Source: DATFVJ01 sp963851085 (GTDB taxonomy: Bacteria; Actinomycetota; Actinomycetes; Streptosporangiales; Streptosporangiaceae). From it: 64,000 nucleotides of DNA. Position numbers and translations under genes: made by a program. Below, piece by piece: positions 1-7,579 of the stretch. The stretch is taken from assembly GCA_963851085.1 (NCBI GenBank), contig CAWKNX010000023.1, positions 248,001-312,000 of the forward strand, in the 5' to 3' direction. Numbering within the stretch: position 1 is the stretch's first letter; each line of letters starts with the position of its first letter. The notes under the pieces were generated by a model. The model was not told the DNA's origin and searched no databases. It saw nothing but the letters and a program-made list of their open reading frames with translations.

Positions 1-699
1 GAGCACGCCGCCGCCGCCGTGATACTGCAGGGTCAGCTGGCCCTCGGCGACGCCGAGCCTCGCGGCCACCTCCGGGTCGAAGACCTCCTCGACCTCCTGG
101 AGCTCGATGAAGTGGTTGCTCGGGCCGACCGTGCCGAACCTGAGCCGCGCGAGCTGCGGCACAATGCCGGGAAGTTCGCGCCTGAGCCGGTCCGCGCCGC
201 CGTAACGCTCGAGGTCGAGGGTGCCGGACTCCTCGATACGCTCGAGGATGGACTCCTCGGCACCGAAGCGCAGGGCGCCGAACCTTCCGCCGTCCGTCGC
301 GCACCGCAGCACGTCTTGGGCCGAGAGCTCAGGGCGGCGCCGCGGCGGGTAGGGGTAGCGCTCACGCACCCGGCGGTAGAACTCCTCGATCCCCGCCCGC
401 CCGGGCCGGTCGGACCCGAGCGCCATCAGGGCCATGCCGCAGTTCACCGACGCGCTGGTCAGGGTCGGCCGGATGGACCCACGGGTCGCCACGGCCACCG
501 ACGAGGGCAGCTCCATGTTCGACTTGTGATGGAAATCCGGGAGCACGACGGGTGGCGCCGCCAGGTCTGCGTCGTCGCCGACGGTGGCGCGCAGGTCATT
601 GAGTGCCTGCTCAGAGGCGGGCATGTCCTTGCTGTCGAATACCCGCGGATCGCGGCCGCCCTCCTCCTTCGCTCCCCGGGCGATGAGCGTGACATCCAT
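1..699 (-). CDS. RtcB-like protein, diverged (3' end outside window)
   Basis: The 233 visible codons align with the N-terminal part of the RtcB RNA 3'-phosphate ligase family. The LPD.H block is present (LPDFHHKSNMELPSSVAVAT), followed by the NCGM metal-cysteine block, GTVGPSNHFIEL (RtcB G.GNHFIE) and QYHGGGG where RtcB has HSGSRG. The family's metal-binding Asp before the NCGM cysteine is replaced (SASVNCGM versus GVDIGCGM), and SRG of the HSGSRG box is lost, so ordinary ligase activity is doubtful. The ATG start has an ideal GGAGGAGTTC site directly upstream. It lies 18 bp downstream of the glycosyltransferase gene in the same direction and looks like part of that operon. The guanylylated histidine would lie beyond the window. 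Family call is firm; function unknown. Confidence 0.75.
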   Translation of the reverse strand, partial: MDVTLIARGAKEEGGRDPRVFDSKDMPASEQALNDLRATVGDDADLAAPPVVLPDFHHKSNMELPSSVAVATRGSIRPTLTSASVNCGMALMALGSDRPGRAGIEEFYRRVRERYPYPPRRRPELSAQDVLRCATDGGRFGALRFGAEESILERIEESGTLDLERYGGADRLRRELPGIVPQLARLRFGTVGPSNHFIELQEVEEVFDPEVAARLGVAEGQLTLQYHGGGGVL

Positions 700-717
700 G
701 AACTCCTCCAGTGACCG

Positions 718-1926
718 TCATGCGGGCCGGGCGAGCGGAACATTTCCGCGTGGGCGTGGGGTCCTGCTTGGTCCGTGCGTGTAGGCGCTCTCGAGTACGG
801 TGGCGAGAGACTCCGCGGTGAACCTGCTGCCGACCAGGTCGCGGGCGGCGGCGGCCATGCGGGCCGCCTCGGCGGGCGCGTCGAGCATGTACGCGACGGC
901 GGCGGCGAGCTGGCCCGGCCGCTGCGGGCCGGCCAGCAGGCCGGTTTCCCCGGCCACCACCAGGTCTGGCACCGCGTTCACGGCGGTCGCTACCACCGGC
1001 ACGCCGGCGGTCATGGCCTCGGCGATAGAGCACGGCAGGCCCTCGTACCTGCTCGCCATGACGAACACGTCGAACCCCGGCAGGAGCTCTGCCACATCGT
1101 CGCGGTGGCCCAGGCAGATGAAGCGGTCGCGGAGGCCGCGCCGCTTCGCCCGTGCCTCGAGCTCGCGGCGCAACGGGCCGTCCCCGACCCAGACCGCGTA
1201 GACGTCCGCCCGGCCGAGCGCGGCTACGGCGTCGACGAAACACTCGGGTGCCTTCTGGTAGTCGACCCGGCCGACCGTGCCGACTACCTTGCACCCGATG
1301 GGCACTCCCAGCCGGCGGCGTGCTGCGGCGCGCACCGCCGGGCTGCTCGGCGCATCGGGGCACTCGATGGCCGGGTTGATCACCCGGAGGCGGTCGGGTG
1401 CCGCGATCCCCCTGCGCACGGCCTCGGCCGCCACCGCCCCGCCGACGGCAAGGAAGACGTCGGTGAAGCGGCTGAGGTAGCGCTCTATGCCGACGTACGC
1501 CGCCCGGCGCGGCCACGACTGGAACTCGTGAAACGGGAAGCCGTGGAAGGTGTGGGCCACCCGGGGGATGCCGGCCCGCGCCGCCGCCATCCGCCCGAGT
1601 GCGCCGGCTTTCGCGCTGTGCGTATGGACCACGTCGAAGCCGCCCTCGGTCAGCTGGCCGGTGAGAACGCGCAGTGCCCGGGCATCGGTGCCAGGCGCGA
1701 GCGGCGAGACAAGCTCGGGCACGGTGAGCACGCGCATTCCGGCGTCCGTGGCCCGCGTCAGCAGGCTGTCGCCGCTGCCGTCCGAGTCCGCCGCGCCGCC
1801 GGTGCCGCCTGCGATGATCGTGGTCTGGTAGCGCTGGGCGTCGAGGGCGAGGGCGCCGCGCAGTGCTACCCCGCCGGCGCCGGCCTGCAGGCGGGTGACC
1901 ACCACCGCGACGGACAGGCGGCTCAT
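718..1926 (-). CDS. Glycosyltransferase family 4 (GT-B fold)
   Basis: 402 aa retaining glycosyltransferase of GT4 type. The N-terminal domain begins with a beta strand and carries VHTHSAKAG and HTFHGFPFHEF acceptor-side motifs. The C-terminal domain has GRVDYQKAPECF and the nucleotide-sugar motif YEGLPCSIAEAMTAGVPVVA, holding the E-x7-E pair. It probably transfers a sugar from an NDP donor to a lipid-linked intermediate at the inner face of the membrane. The substrate cannot be read from sequence. Its ATG overlaps the stop codon of the upstream HprK-like gene (ATGA), so the two are probably translationally coupled. Confidence 0.93.
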   Translation of the reverse strand: MSRLSVAVVVTRLQAGAGGVALRGALALDAQRYQTTIIAGGTGGAADSDGSGDSLLTRATDAGMRVLTVPELVSPLAPGTDARALRVLTGQLTEGGFDVVHTHSAKAGALGRMAAARAGIPRVAHTFHGFPFHEFQSWPRRAAYVGIERYLSRFTDVFLAVGGAVAAEAVRRGIAAPDRLRVINPAIECPDAPSSPAVRAAARRRLGVPIGCKVVGTVGRVDYQKAPECFVDAVAALGRADVYAVWVGDGPLRRELEARAKRRGLRDRFICLGHRDDVAELLPGFDVFVMASRYEGLPCSIAEAMTAGVPVVATAVNAVPDLVVAGETGLLAGPQRPGQLAAAVAYMLDAPAEAARMAAAARDLVGSRFTAESLATVLESAYTHGPSRTPRPRGNVPLARPA

Positions 1927-2939
1927 TGCGCACCAGCCAGGCCGAGCAGCTCGCCGATGGGCGCTGGTGAGCCGGCCGTCAGGCGCACCTCCAGGCAGGG
2001 GAGCCGGGTGGCGAGCGCCGCGGCCACACTGGCCACCTCCGGATGCGCGGGCCCCAGCCCGGTCCCGAGCGCAAGCGTGCCGGACAGCGACCAGAAGCGC
2101 CGCAGTTCGCCGGCCATGTAGGTACCCGCGACCAGCTCCCGCGCTGCCGCACCTGGCGAGATCGGCCGGACCGTGGTCCGTTGCTCATCCGCGTCGGCGC
2201 GGCGCAGGACCACGAGCCTGTCCGGCTCGAGGGACGGGACTCTGCCAGGCAGCGGGTACTCCTTGCGGCCGTGCGGTGCCCCGGCGGCTCCGGCGGCTCC
2301 GTGGGGGCCGGAGCCGCCGGAGCCGCCGGGACGGCCGCCCTCTACCCTGAGGGGCTCAACGAGTCCGTACGCTGTGCGTGTGTCGCAGGCGCACAGGTTG
2401 TCGGCGGTAGCGACCTCACCATGCGGCAGCCCGGCCGACAGGAGCGTCGACTTGCCGACGCCCCCCGGCCCCGCGAGCATCGTCACGCCATCGCTGCCGG
2501 ACATCACCGACACGTGCAGCGGCACCCTGCCGCGCAGTGACGCCCACCACAGTGCTGGGTAGTGCAGCAGGGTCTGCGCGGCGAGGAGCCTGAACCGGCT
2601 GGCGAGCGCCATGTTGGCGGCCCTGGTGCGCGGCGTCGGGCGGTAGCGCGCCGTCACGTGCAACGTCGGCCCACGCGGATCCACCAGCAGGTCGAACCCG
2701 GATGAGCACGCGTCGGCGACAAGCACGCGGGGTGGCGCGGCCCAGGCGCCGCGGGTGACGAGCGTCCACCCGCTGTGGCCGAACGGCCGCCGGTCCGCCT
2801 GGATCTCGAGGTGAATGGTCTGCGCCGCCGTGGTCGCGTCGCGCAGCTCACCGGCCGCCGCGCTCTCGATCAGCGAACTGAGCCTGGGGAGCGCGCAGTC
2901 GATGACGACACGCTCTCCGGCGGTCGTGAGAGCGCGCAT
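1923..2939 (-). CDS. HPr-kinase-like P-loop protein
   Basis: 338 aa. A Walker A motif, AGPGGVGKST, lies at about residues 156-165, followed by short strands (TADNLCACD, YGLVEPLRVEG) as in the C-terminal kinase domain of HprK-related proteins. The first 140 residues match nothing I recognise. A Gly/Pro-rich linker at about 201-223 interrupts the P-loop domain. Stand-alone HprK-like proteins occur in bacterial glycan clusters, where their role is unclear; phosphorylation of a partner protein is only an inference. The start codon shares its A with the stop of the dehydratase gene (TGATG), and the end overlaps the GT4 start, so it sits inside a tightly packed operon. Confidence 0.7.
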   Translation of the reverse strand: MRALTTAGERVVIDCALPRLSSLIESAAAGELRDATTAAQTIHLEIQADRRPFGHSGWTLVTRGAWAAPPRVLVADACSSGFDLLVDPRGPTLHVTARYRPTPRTRAANMALASRFRLLAAQTLLHYPALWWASLRGRVPLHVSVMSGSDGVTMLAGPGGVGKSTLLSAGLPHGEVATADNLCACDTRTAYGLVEPLRVEGGRPGGSGGSGPHGAAGAAGAPHGRKEYPLPGRVPSLEPDRLVVLRRADADEQRTTVRPISPGAAARELVAGTYMAGELRRFWSLSGTLALGTGLGPAHPEVASVAAALATRLPCLEVRLTAGSPAPIGELLGLAGAQ

Positions 2940-4420
2940 CAGAAGCCGTCCGGATACGGTGCGCCTGCGCTGACCGTCGTCTCCGGGCGGTCGGTGGGCT
3001 GATACTCGGGGACCAGCCGCCGCAGCAGTTCCTTGGCGCCGGCCGAGTCACCGTCGTCGGCGGCGGCGTACAGGTCATCCAGAAGCCACGCGAAATCAGT
3101 CGGTGGCTCGGTGCGGCGGGTCGCCCAGATCTTCGGGTGGGCGCTTGGCACCCGCTCCTCGGCGTCGGAGAACACCTTCTCCGAGAGTTTCTCGCCGGGC
3201 CGCAGCCCTGTGTACCGGATCTCGACGTTCGGCACCTTCAGCTGCGTGGCGTAGTTGCGGACGAGGTTCACGATCTGCACGGGCTCACCCATGTCGAGCA
3301 CGAACGTCTCCGCGTACTCCGCCATCGCCGCGGTCTCGAGAACCAGGCCCACGGCCTCCTCGACGGTCATGAAGAAACGCGAGACGTCCGGGTGGGTCAC
3401 GGTGACCGGCTCGTCGCGCGCGATCTGGTCCGCGAGCACGGACAGGAACGACCCACGGCTGCCGAGGACGTTGCCGAACCGGACCGAGGCGAGTGTCACC
3501 GGGCCACCGGCCGCGCGCTGCACGACGAGCTCGGCCAGCCGTTTCGTGGCGCCGAGCACGGAGGTCGGGTCCGCCGCCTTGTCGGTGGAGATGAGGACGA
3601 AACGGCTTGTGCCGTGGCGGACCGCGGCGTCGACCAGATTGTGCGTGCCACGCACGTTCGACTTCACGGCCTCGCAGGGGTGACGTTCGAGCAGCGGCAG
3701 GTGCTTGTGCGCCGCGGCGTGGAAGACCAGCTCGGGCCGGGTGGCCGCGAAGAGCCGATCGATCCTGCGCCGGTCCCGGATGTCGGCGATGATGATCTCG
3801 TCCGCGTCGAGGAGCCCGCTTCCCGTGATCTCGAGCTGCAGCCGATGCAGGTTGGATTCGTCGTGGTCGAGCAGGTAGAGCGCCGCTGGGCCGAAACCGC
3901 TGATCTGACGGCACAGCTCGCTGCCAATCGATCCGCCCGCGCCCGTGACGAGTACCCGGCGACCGGAGATCAGCCTGGCCGCTTTCTGGCTCACCACGTG
4001 CAGCTCGCTGCGGCCGAGCAGGCTTTCCACCCGTAGCTGGCGCAGGTCGGACAGGCGCGCGTCGCGTTCGACCGCGGCGAGAAACGATGGCAGGTAACGC
4101 ACGTGCAGCCCCGCGGCCCTGGCCGCGTCGACGATGGTGGCTAGCTGCTGCGCGGGCAGTGACGGGATCGCGACAACGCAGGCCTGTGCCTGGTGCGCGT
4201 GCGCCACGTCAGGAAGCGCCCAGATGGGCCTGTACACCGGCAGGCCGACGACCCGGGTCAGCGCGGGGGCGTCGTCGAGGAAGCCGATGGGCGCGAGGCC
4301 GTAGTTGGGGCTGCGCCGAAGCGCGCGAGCCAGCGTCCGGCCTGCTTCGCCCGCGCCGACGACGAGCGTCCGCAGGCCATCGGCCGCCGCAGGTTTCCTG
4401 ATGCCCGGCAAGCTCAGCAC
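2939..4420 (-). CDS. CapD/FlaA1-type nucleotide-sugar 4,6-dehydratase, soluble form
   Basis: 493 aa. Two Rossmann units are visible: an N-terminal NAD-binding-like domain (VVGAGEAGRTLAR, about residues 20-33) and the CapD/PolyS2 domain starting with GAGGSIGSELC (160-170). The catalytic region has STDKA at 278-282 and ATKR at 291-294, typical of the WbpM/PglF/FlaA1 group that makes UDP-4-keto-6-deoxy-GlcNAc. Membrane WbpM/PglF proteins are about 600 aa with four N-terminal helices; these are missing here, so this form should be soluble. The GTG start is chosen for the AAAGGAGG site 5 bp upstream; the frame stays open far upstream but runs there through the aminotransferase gene in another frame. 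Paired with that aminotransferase it would give a 4-amino-4,6-dideoxy sugar. Confidence 0.88.
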   Translation of the reverse strand: MLSLPGIRKPAAADGLRTLVVGAGEAGRTLARALRRSPNYGLAPIGFLDDAPALTRVVGLPVYRPIWALPDVAHAHQAQACVVAIPSLPAQQLATIVDAARAAGLHVRYLPSFLAAVERDARLSDLRQLRVESLLGRSELHVVSQKAARLISGRRVLVTGAGGSIGSELCRQISGFGPAALYLLDHDESNLHRLQLEITGSGLLDADEIIIADIRDRRRIDRLFAATRPELVFHAAAHKHLPLLERHPCEAVKSNVRGTHNLVDAAVRHGTSRFVLISTDKAADPTSVLGATKRLAELVVQRAAGGPVTLASVRFGNVLGSRGSFLSVLADQIARDEPVTVTHPDVSRFFMTVEEAVGLVLETAAMAEYAETFVLDMGEPVQIVNLVRNYATQLKVPNVEIRYTGLRPGEKLSEKVFSDAEERVPSAHPKIWATRRTEPPTDFAWLLDDLYAAADDGDSAGAKELLRRLVPEYQPTDRPETTVSAGAPYPDGF

Positions 4421-4446
4421 CGCATCCTCCTTTGCTGTCGCACTTC

Positions 4447-5622
4447 TCAGGCCGCGGAGGTCCGGCCGGCGAGGGTTTGCATGGCATCGGCGACCCGGGA
4501 GACGTCGCCATACGCGAGCGCCGGGTACATCGGGAGCGAAAGAATCTCCTCGGCTACCCGGTCCGTGACGGGCACGGACCGGCATTCCTCCGTGCCGAGT
4601 GCCTGACTGAAACCCGATAGCTGGTGCACGGGGATGAAGTGCACCGAGGTGCCGATGCCTTGGCTGGTGAGTGCGTCGATCGCGAGATCGCGCGACAGGC
4701 CGTACTCCGGCCGCACGCGTACCTGGTACAGATGCCAGGCATGCCGCCCGCGTGCTGGCCGCGTCGGCAGGCCGAGGCCGGTCACGTCGGCGAGCGCCGC
4801 GTCGTAGCGCGCCGCAAGCTGCTCCCTGCGCGTCTGCCAGGCAGGCAGGTGAGCGAGCTGGGCTCGGCCGATCGCCGCCTGGATGTCGCTGATATTTGCC
4901 TTGAGGCCGGGCTCGGTGACGTCGTACCGCCAGCTTCCACCGGGCAGGTACCGCCGCCAGGCGTCGCGGCTCAGGCCGTGCAGCCGCGCCGTGCACGCGT
5001 AGGCCGCGAACTCGTCGTCGTTGGTTGCGATCGCGCCGCCCTCGCCGATGGGGAGGTTCTTCGTCGCGTAGAAGCTGAAGCAGGCCGCGTGGGATGTGGC
5101 GCCCACGGGAGCCCCGTGTATTTCCGCGCCAAGCCCGTGTGCGGCGTCCTCCACCACGCGGTCGGCGTCCAGGCCGGCCGCATCGGCCAGTTCCGCCACG
5201 TCCGCCGGATGACCGGCCATGTGCTGGACGACCATGGCGGCCGGGCGGCCCGCACGGCGCGCCGCCGCCGCCACCGTGGCGGGCGTGGGCAGCAGGGTAC
5301 GCGCGTCGACGTCGACCAGGACGGGGCGCAGGCCTGCCTGCAGGATGGGGGCGACCGCCCCGCAGAAGGTCAGACTTGGCGTCAGCACGGCGGCCCCGGG
5401 CGCGAGCCGCAGCGCGCGCACCGCCAGCTCGATCGCCGCTGTCCCCGACGACACCACCACGACGTGACGTGCGCCGAGGTAGCTCGCGAGCTCCTTTTCG
5501 AACGCGGCAGTTTCCGGGCCCATCGTGATCCACCCGGAGCGCATCACGCGCAGCGCGGCGTGCTGTGCCTCCGGCACGACGTCGGCCCTGGCGAACGCCA
5601 CTGGGCCAGTGGTGACGGTCAT
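4447..5622 (-). CDS. DegT/DnrJ/EryC1/StrS sugar aminotransferase
   Basis: 391 aa PLP-dependent aminotransferase acting on nucleotide keto-sugars. The PLP lysine is K188 in SFYATKNLPIGEGG. Other family marks are SSGTAAIELA (about 58-67) and VVEDAAHGLGA near 157-167, containing the PLP-ring Asp. Length is normal for the family. It lies directly upstream of the 4,6-dehydratase, the usual pairing for UDP-4-amino-4,6-dideoxy-hexose synthesis. Its ATG overlaps the TGA of the Wzz-like reading frame, implying coupled translation. Which epimer it makes cannot be told from sequence. Confidence 0.93.
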   Translation of the reverse strand: MTVTTGPVAFARADVVPEAQHAALRVMRSGWITMGPETAAFEKELASYLGARHVVVVSSGTAAIELAVRALRLAPGAAVLTPSLTFCGAVAPILQAGLRPVLVDVDARTLLPTPATVAAAARRAGRPAAMVVQHMAGHPADVAELADAAGLDADRVVEDAAHGLGAEIHGAPVGATSHAACFSFYATKNLPIGEGGAIATNDDEFAAYACTARLHGLSRDAWRRYLPGGSWRYDVTEPGLKANISDIQAAIGRAQLAHLPAWQTRREQLAARYDAALADVTGLGLPTRPARGRHAWHLYQVRVRPEYGLSRDLAIDALTSQGIGTSVHFIPVHQLSGFSQALGTEECRSVPVTDRVAEEILSLPMYPALAYGDVSRVADAMQTLAGRTSAA

Positions 5623-7047
5623 CGGCCGGTTTCTTCCCCGCCGTGCTGCGGCGCAGTTCCGCTGGTCGCGTGCGCAGACCCGCTGGCGGGAGGCTGCCGC
5701 CTGGCCGACCGCTTACGCCGGCCACGGGGAACACCGACAACCCCGAGCAGTGGCCAGCCGGATGACGCGACGAGGTCGGCAAGCGCGGCGACATCCGACA
5801 CGCGGGCAACCGGGCCGGACAGCACGACAAGCCCGACACGGCCCCGTTCAGCCGCCGCATCCGTCCGCCCGAGCGGGTAGACGTGGGGTAGCTTCCCTTG
5901 CTCCGCGGTCGCCTTGTGGTTCTGGACCAGCGTGCCTGCCCGGCCGATCCCGGCGCTCACCTTCTCCGCGGCCAGCGCCCCGTCGTGACCGTTTTCCGCT
6001 GGGCCGACCGGGTCGGCGAGGCCGCCACGGCCGTCCAGGCCGCCCACCACGCCGGCCTGGCATGGCCCGCTCGAGCGCGGCGGCCAGATCGGTGAGATCA
6101 TCGGCAGTGCCGCCGGCTTCGACGCTGGCCAGCGCCACGGCGGACACACCAGAATGTTTGGCGGCCAGCCGGAGCCGAAGGCTCAGATAGTCGATGCCCG
6201 CGGTGGCATCGCCGCTCAGGTCCGCGTTGTTCAACGCGCCGAGCAGCGGTGCGCCGAGCCGGCGGCTGACCCGCCGCGCGCCGGGCACCGTTGGCCGCGC
6301 GGTCTCCGCGAGGGCGGCGAACAGTATCCCCGCGACCAGACCGAGCAGTCCGGCCAGTCCGAGCTTCTGCGCGAGTGCCTTGGATTCCGGGAGAGCCGGA
6401 AGGGCGGACTTGTCGATGACCGCGGCGCGCCCCTGAGTGCTCGCCTGCGCCAAGAGCCGGCCGCGGTCACCCGTGAGGTTCGCGATCACCTCGTCGAGGC
6501 CGGCCAGCTTGGCCTGCAACTGCTGATCGTGCGGGTTCGCCGCGGACTGAAGCCCCAGGGTGGCCCGCTTCTGGGTGAGCTCCACGACCTGGCTGTCGAT
6601 GGCTTTGAGCGCCTGGAGGAGCCCGCTCTCCCCGACGTTGTTGAGTGAGTTCGTGACGTCGGTGGCGAGCACGGTTGCGGCCTTCTGCGCGACATACCGA
6701 TTACGGTCGGTGACCGTGAGGTCAACGACCTGGGAGCTGCCCAGCCCGGACACAGAGATGTGGTTGTTGATGAAGTCGCTCAGGCCCCGGTTCGCCCGGG
6801 CGGCGTTGAGCGCCTGGGTGGCCGTGCTGCGGCTGGTCGCGATGCCGGAGACCTGGCTGACGATGGCATCCGCCTGCGAGCTGCTCGCCGGGACGACGTA
6901 GCCGGTGATGATCCGCGCGTTCGCCGCGTACATCGGCGGTTGCTTCGCGGTGACCAGTGTGATGGCAACGAGGGGCAGGGCGATACACACCAGGACCAAC
7001 GCCCAGTACTGCCGCACCAAGCGCGCAGCGACCTCGTCTATCTCCAC
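5619..7047 (-). pseudogene. Wzz-like polysaccharide co-polymerase, reading frame broken
   Basis: First gene of the glycan operon. The GTG start at 7047 has a GAGGAGG site 4 bp upstream. The first part has a membrane segment at about residues 15-33, a periplasmic region with coiled-coil character (about 140-200) and a second membrane segment at about 228-248, the Wzz/chain-length-determinant layout. After LAAALERA, near 6060, the frame turns into Arg-rich nonsense. A sensible continuation (VVGGLDGRGGLADPV..., then LVVLSGPVARVSDVAALAD) lies in the next frame and ends in a TGA overlapping the aminotransferase ATG. One extra base near 6055-6064 would explain this. It is either a real frameshift or a sequence error; the C-terminal part resembles the degenerate kinase-like tail of actinobacterial Wzz/CpsD-type proteins. 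Confidence 0.7.
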
Positions 7048-7579
7048 TAAGCCTCCTCGATTACCCGATCGATGCGCGCAAGATCCCGCGCTCCGTCGCG
7101 AGGTTCGGCTGTACCGCCAGATCCCTGTTCCCCGCGCTGGGAATCGGCTGCCCGCGGCATCCCACCTGCCCCTTGGTAAGAGGCTAGGAACGATGTAACG
7201 TGCACGGATCGCCAACGAGCACTAGATCGGCTACGTAAAATGCGCGACGTGTCAGCCGGGCCGCGAGACGCGCGCACGCCGCTCCGCAGGCGCTATGCAG
7301 GCGCTATGCGGGCAATGTGGAGGCGCTGTGGGGGCGCCACCGGGGGGCCCGGCGCGGGCGCCACGGCAACGCGATGCGGGCGCCACGGGGGCGCGAGGAG
7401 CCCTGGGAGGCCGCTGAACAACGGCGTCCGATCAGCGAGCGGGTCATCCGCGCCCGGCTGGCAAGGCGGAGCCCGAGGCCGCTACCAGCGGTTCGTAACG
7501 GCGAGGGTGACAACGCCGCCAGCCGGGATGCGGGGGCCACGCGAGCCGGGCAGGTGTTGTTCAGCGGCGCAGAGGTGCC
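7048..7579. other. Intergenic region between the glycan operon and parC
   Basis: 532 bp with no credible gene. The part next to the Wzz-like gene is less GC-rich and probably holds the operon promoter. The part around 7310-7410 is low-complexity, with several imperfect copies of GGGCGCCACGG. No strong terminator, tRNA or conserved RNA was recognised. Confidence 0.5.

Noticed and set aside
2939..5860. A single 973-residue minus-strand reading frame
   Set aside because: Only the last 493 residues make a protein (CapD-type). The rest is an Arg/Gly-rich shadow of the aminotransferase gene; a GTG with a strong ribosome site marks the true start.
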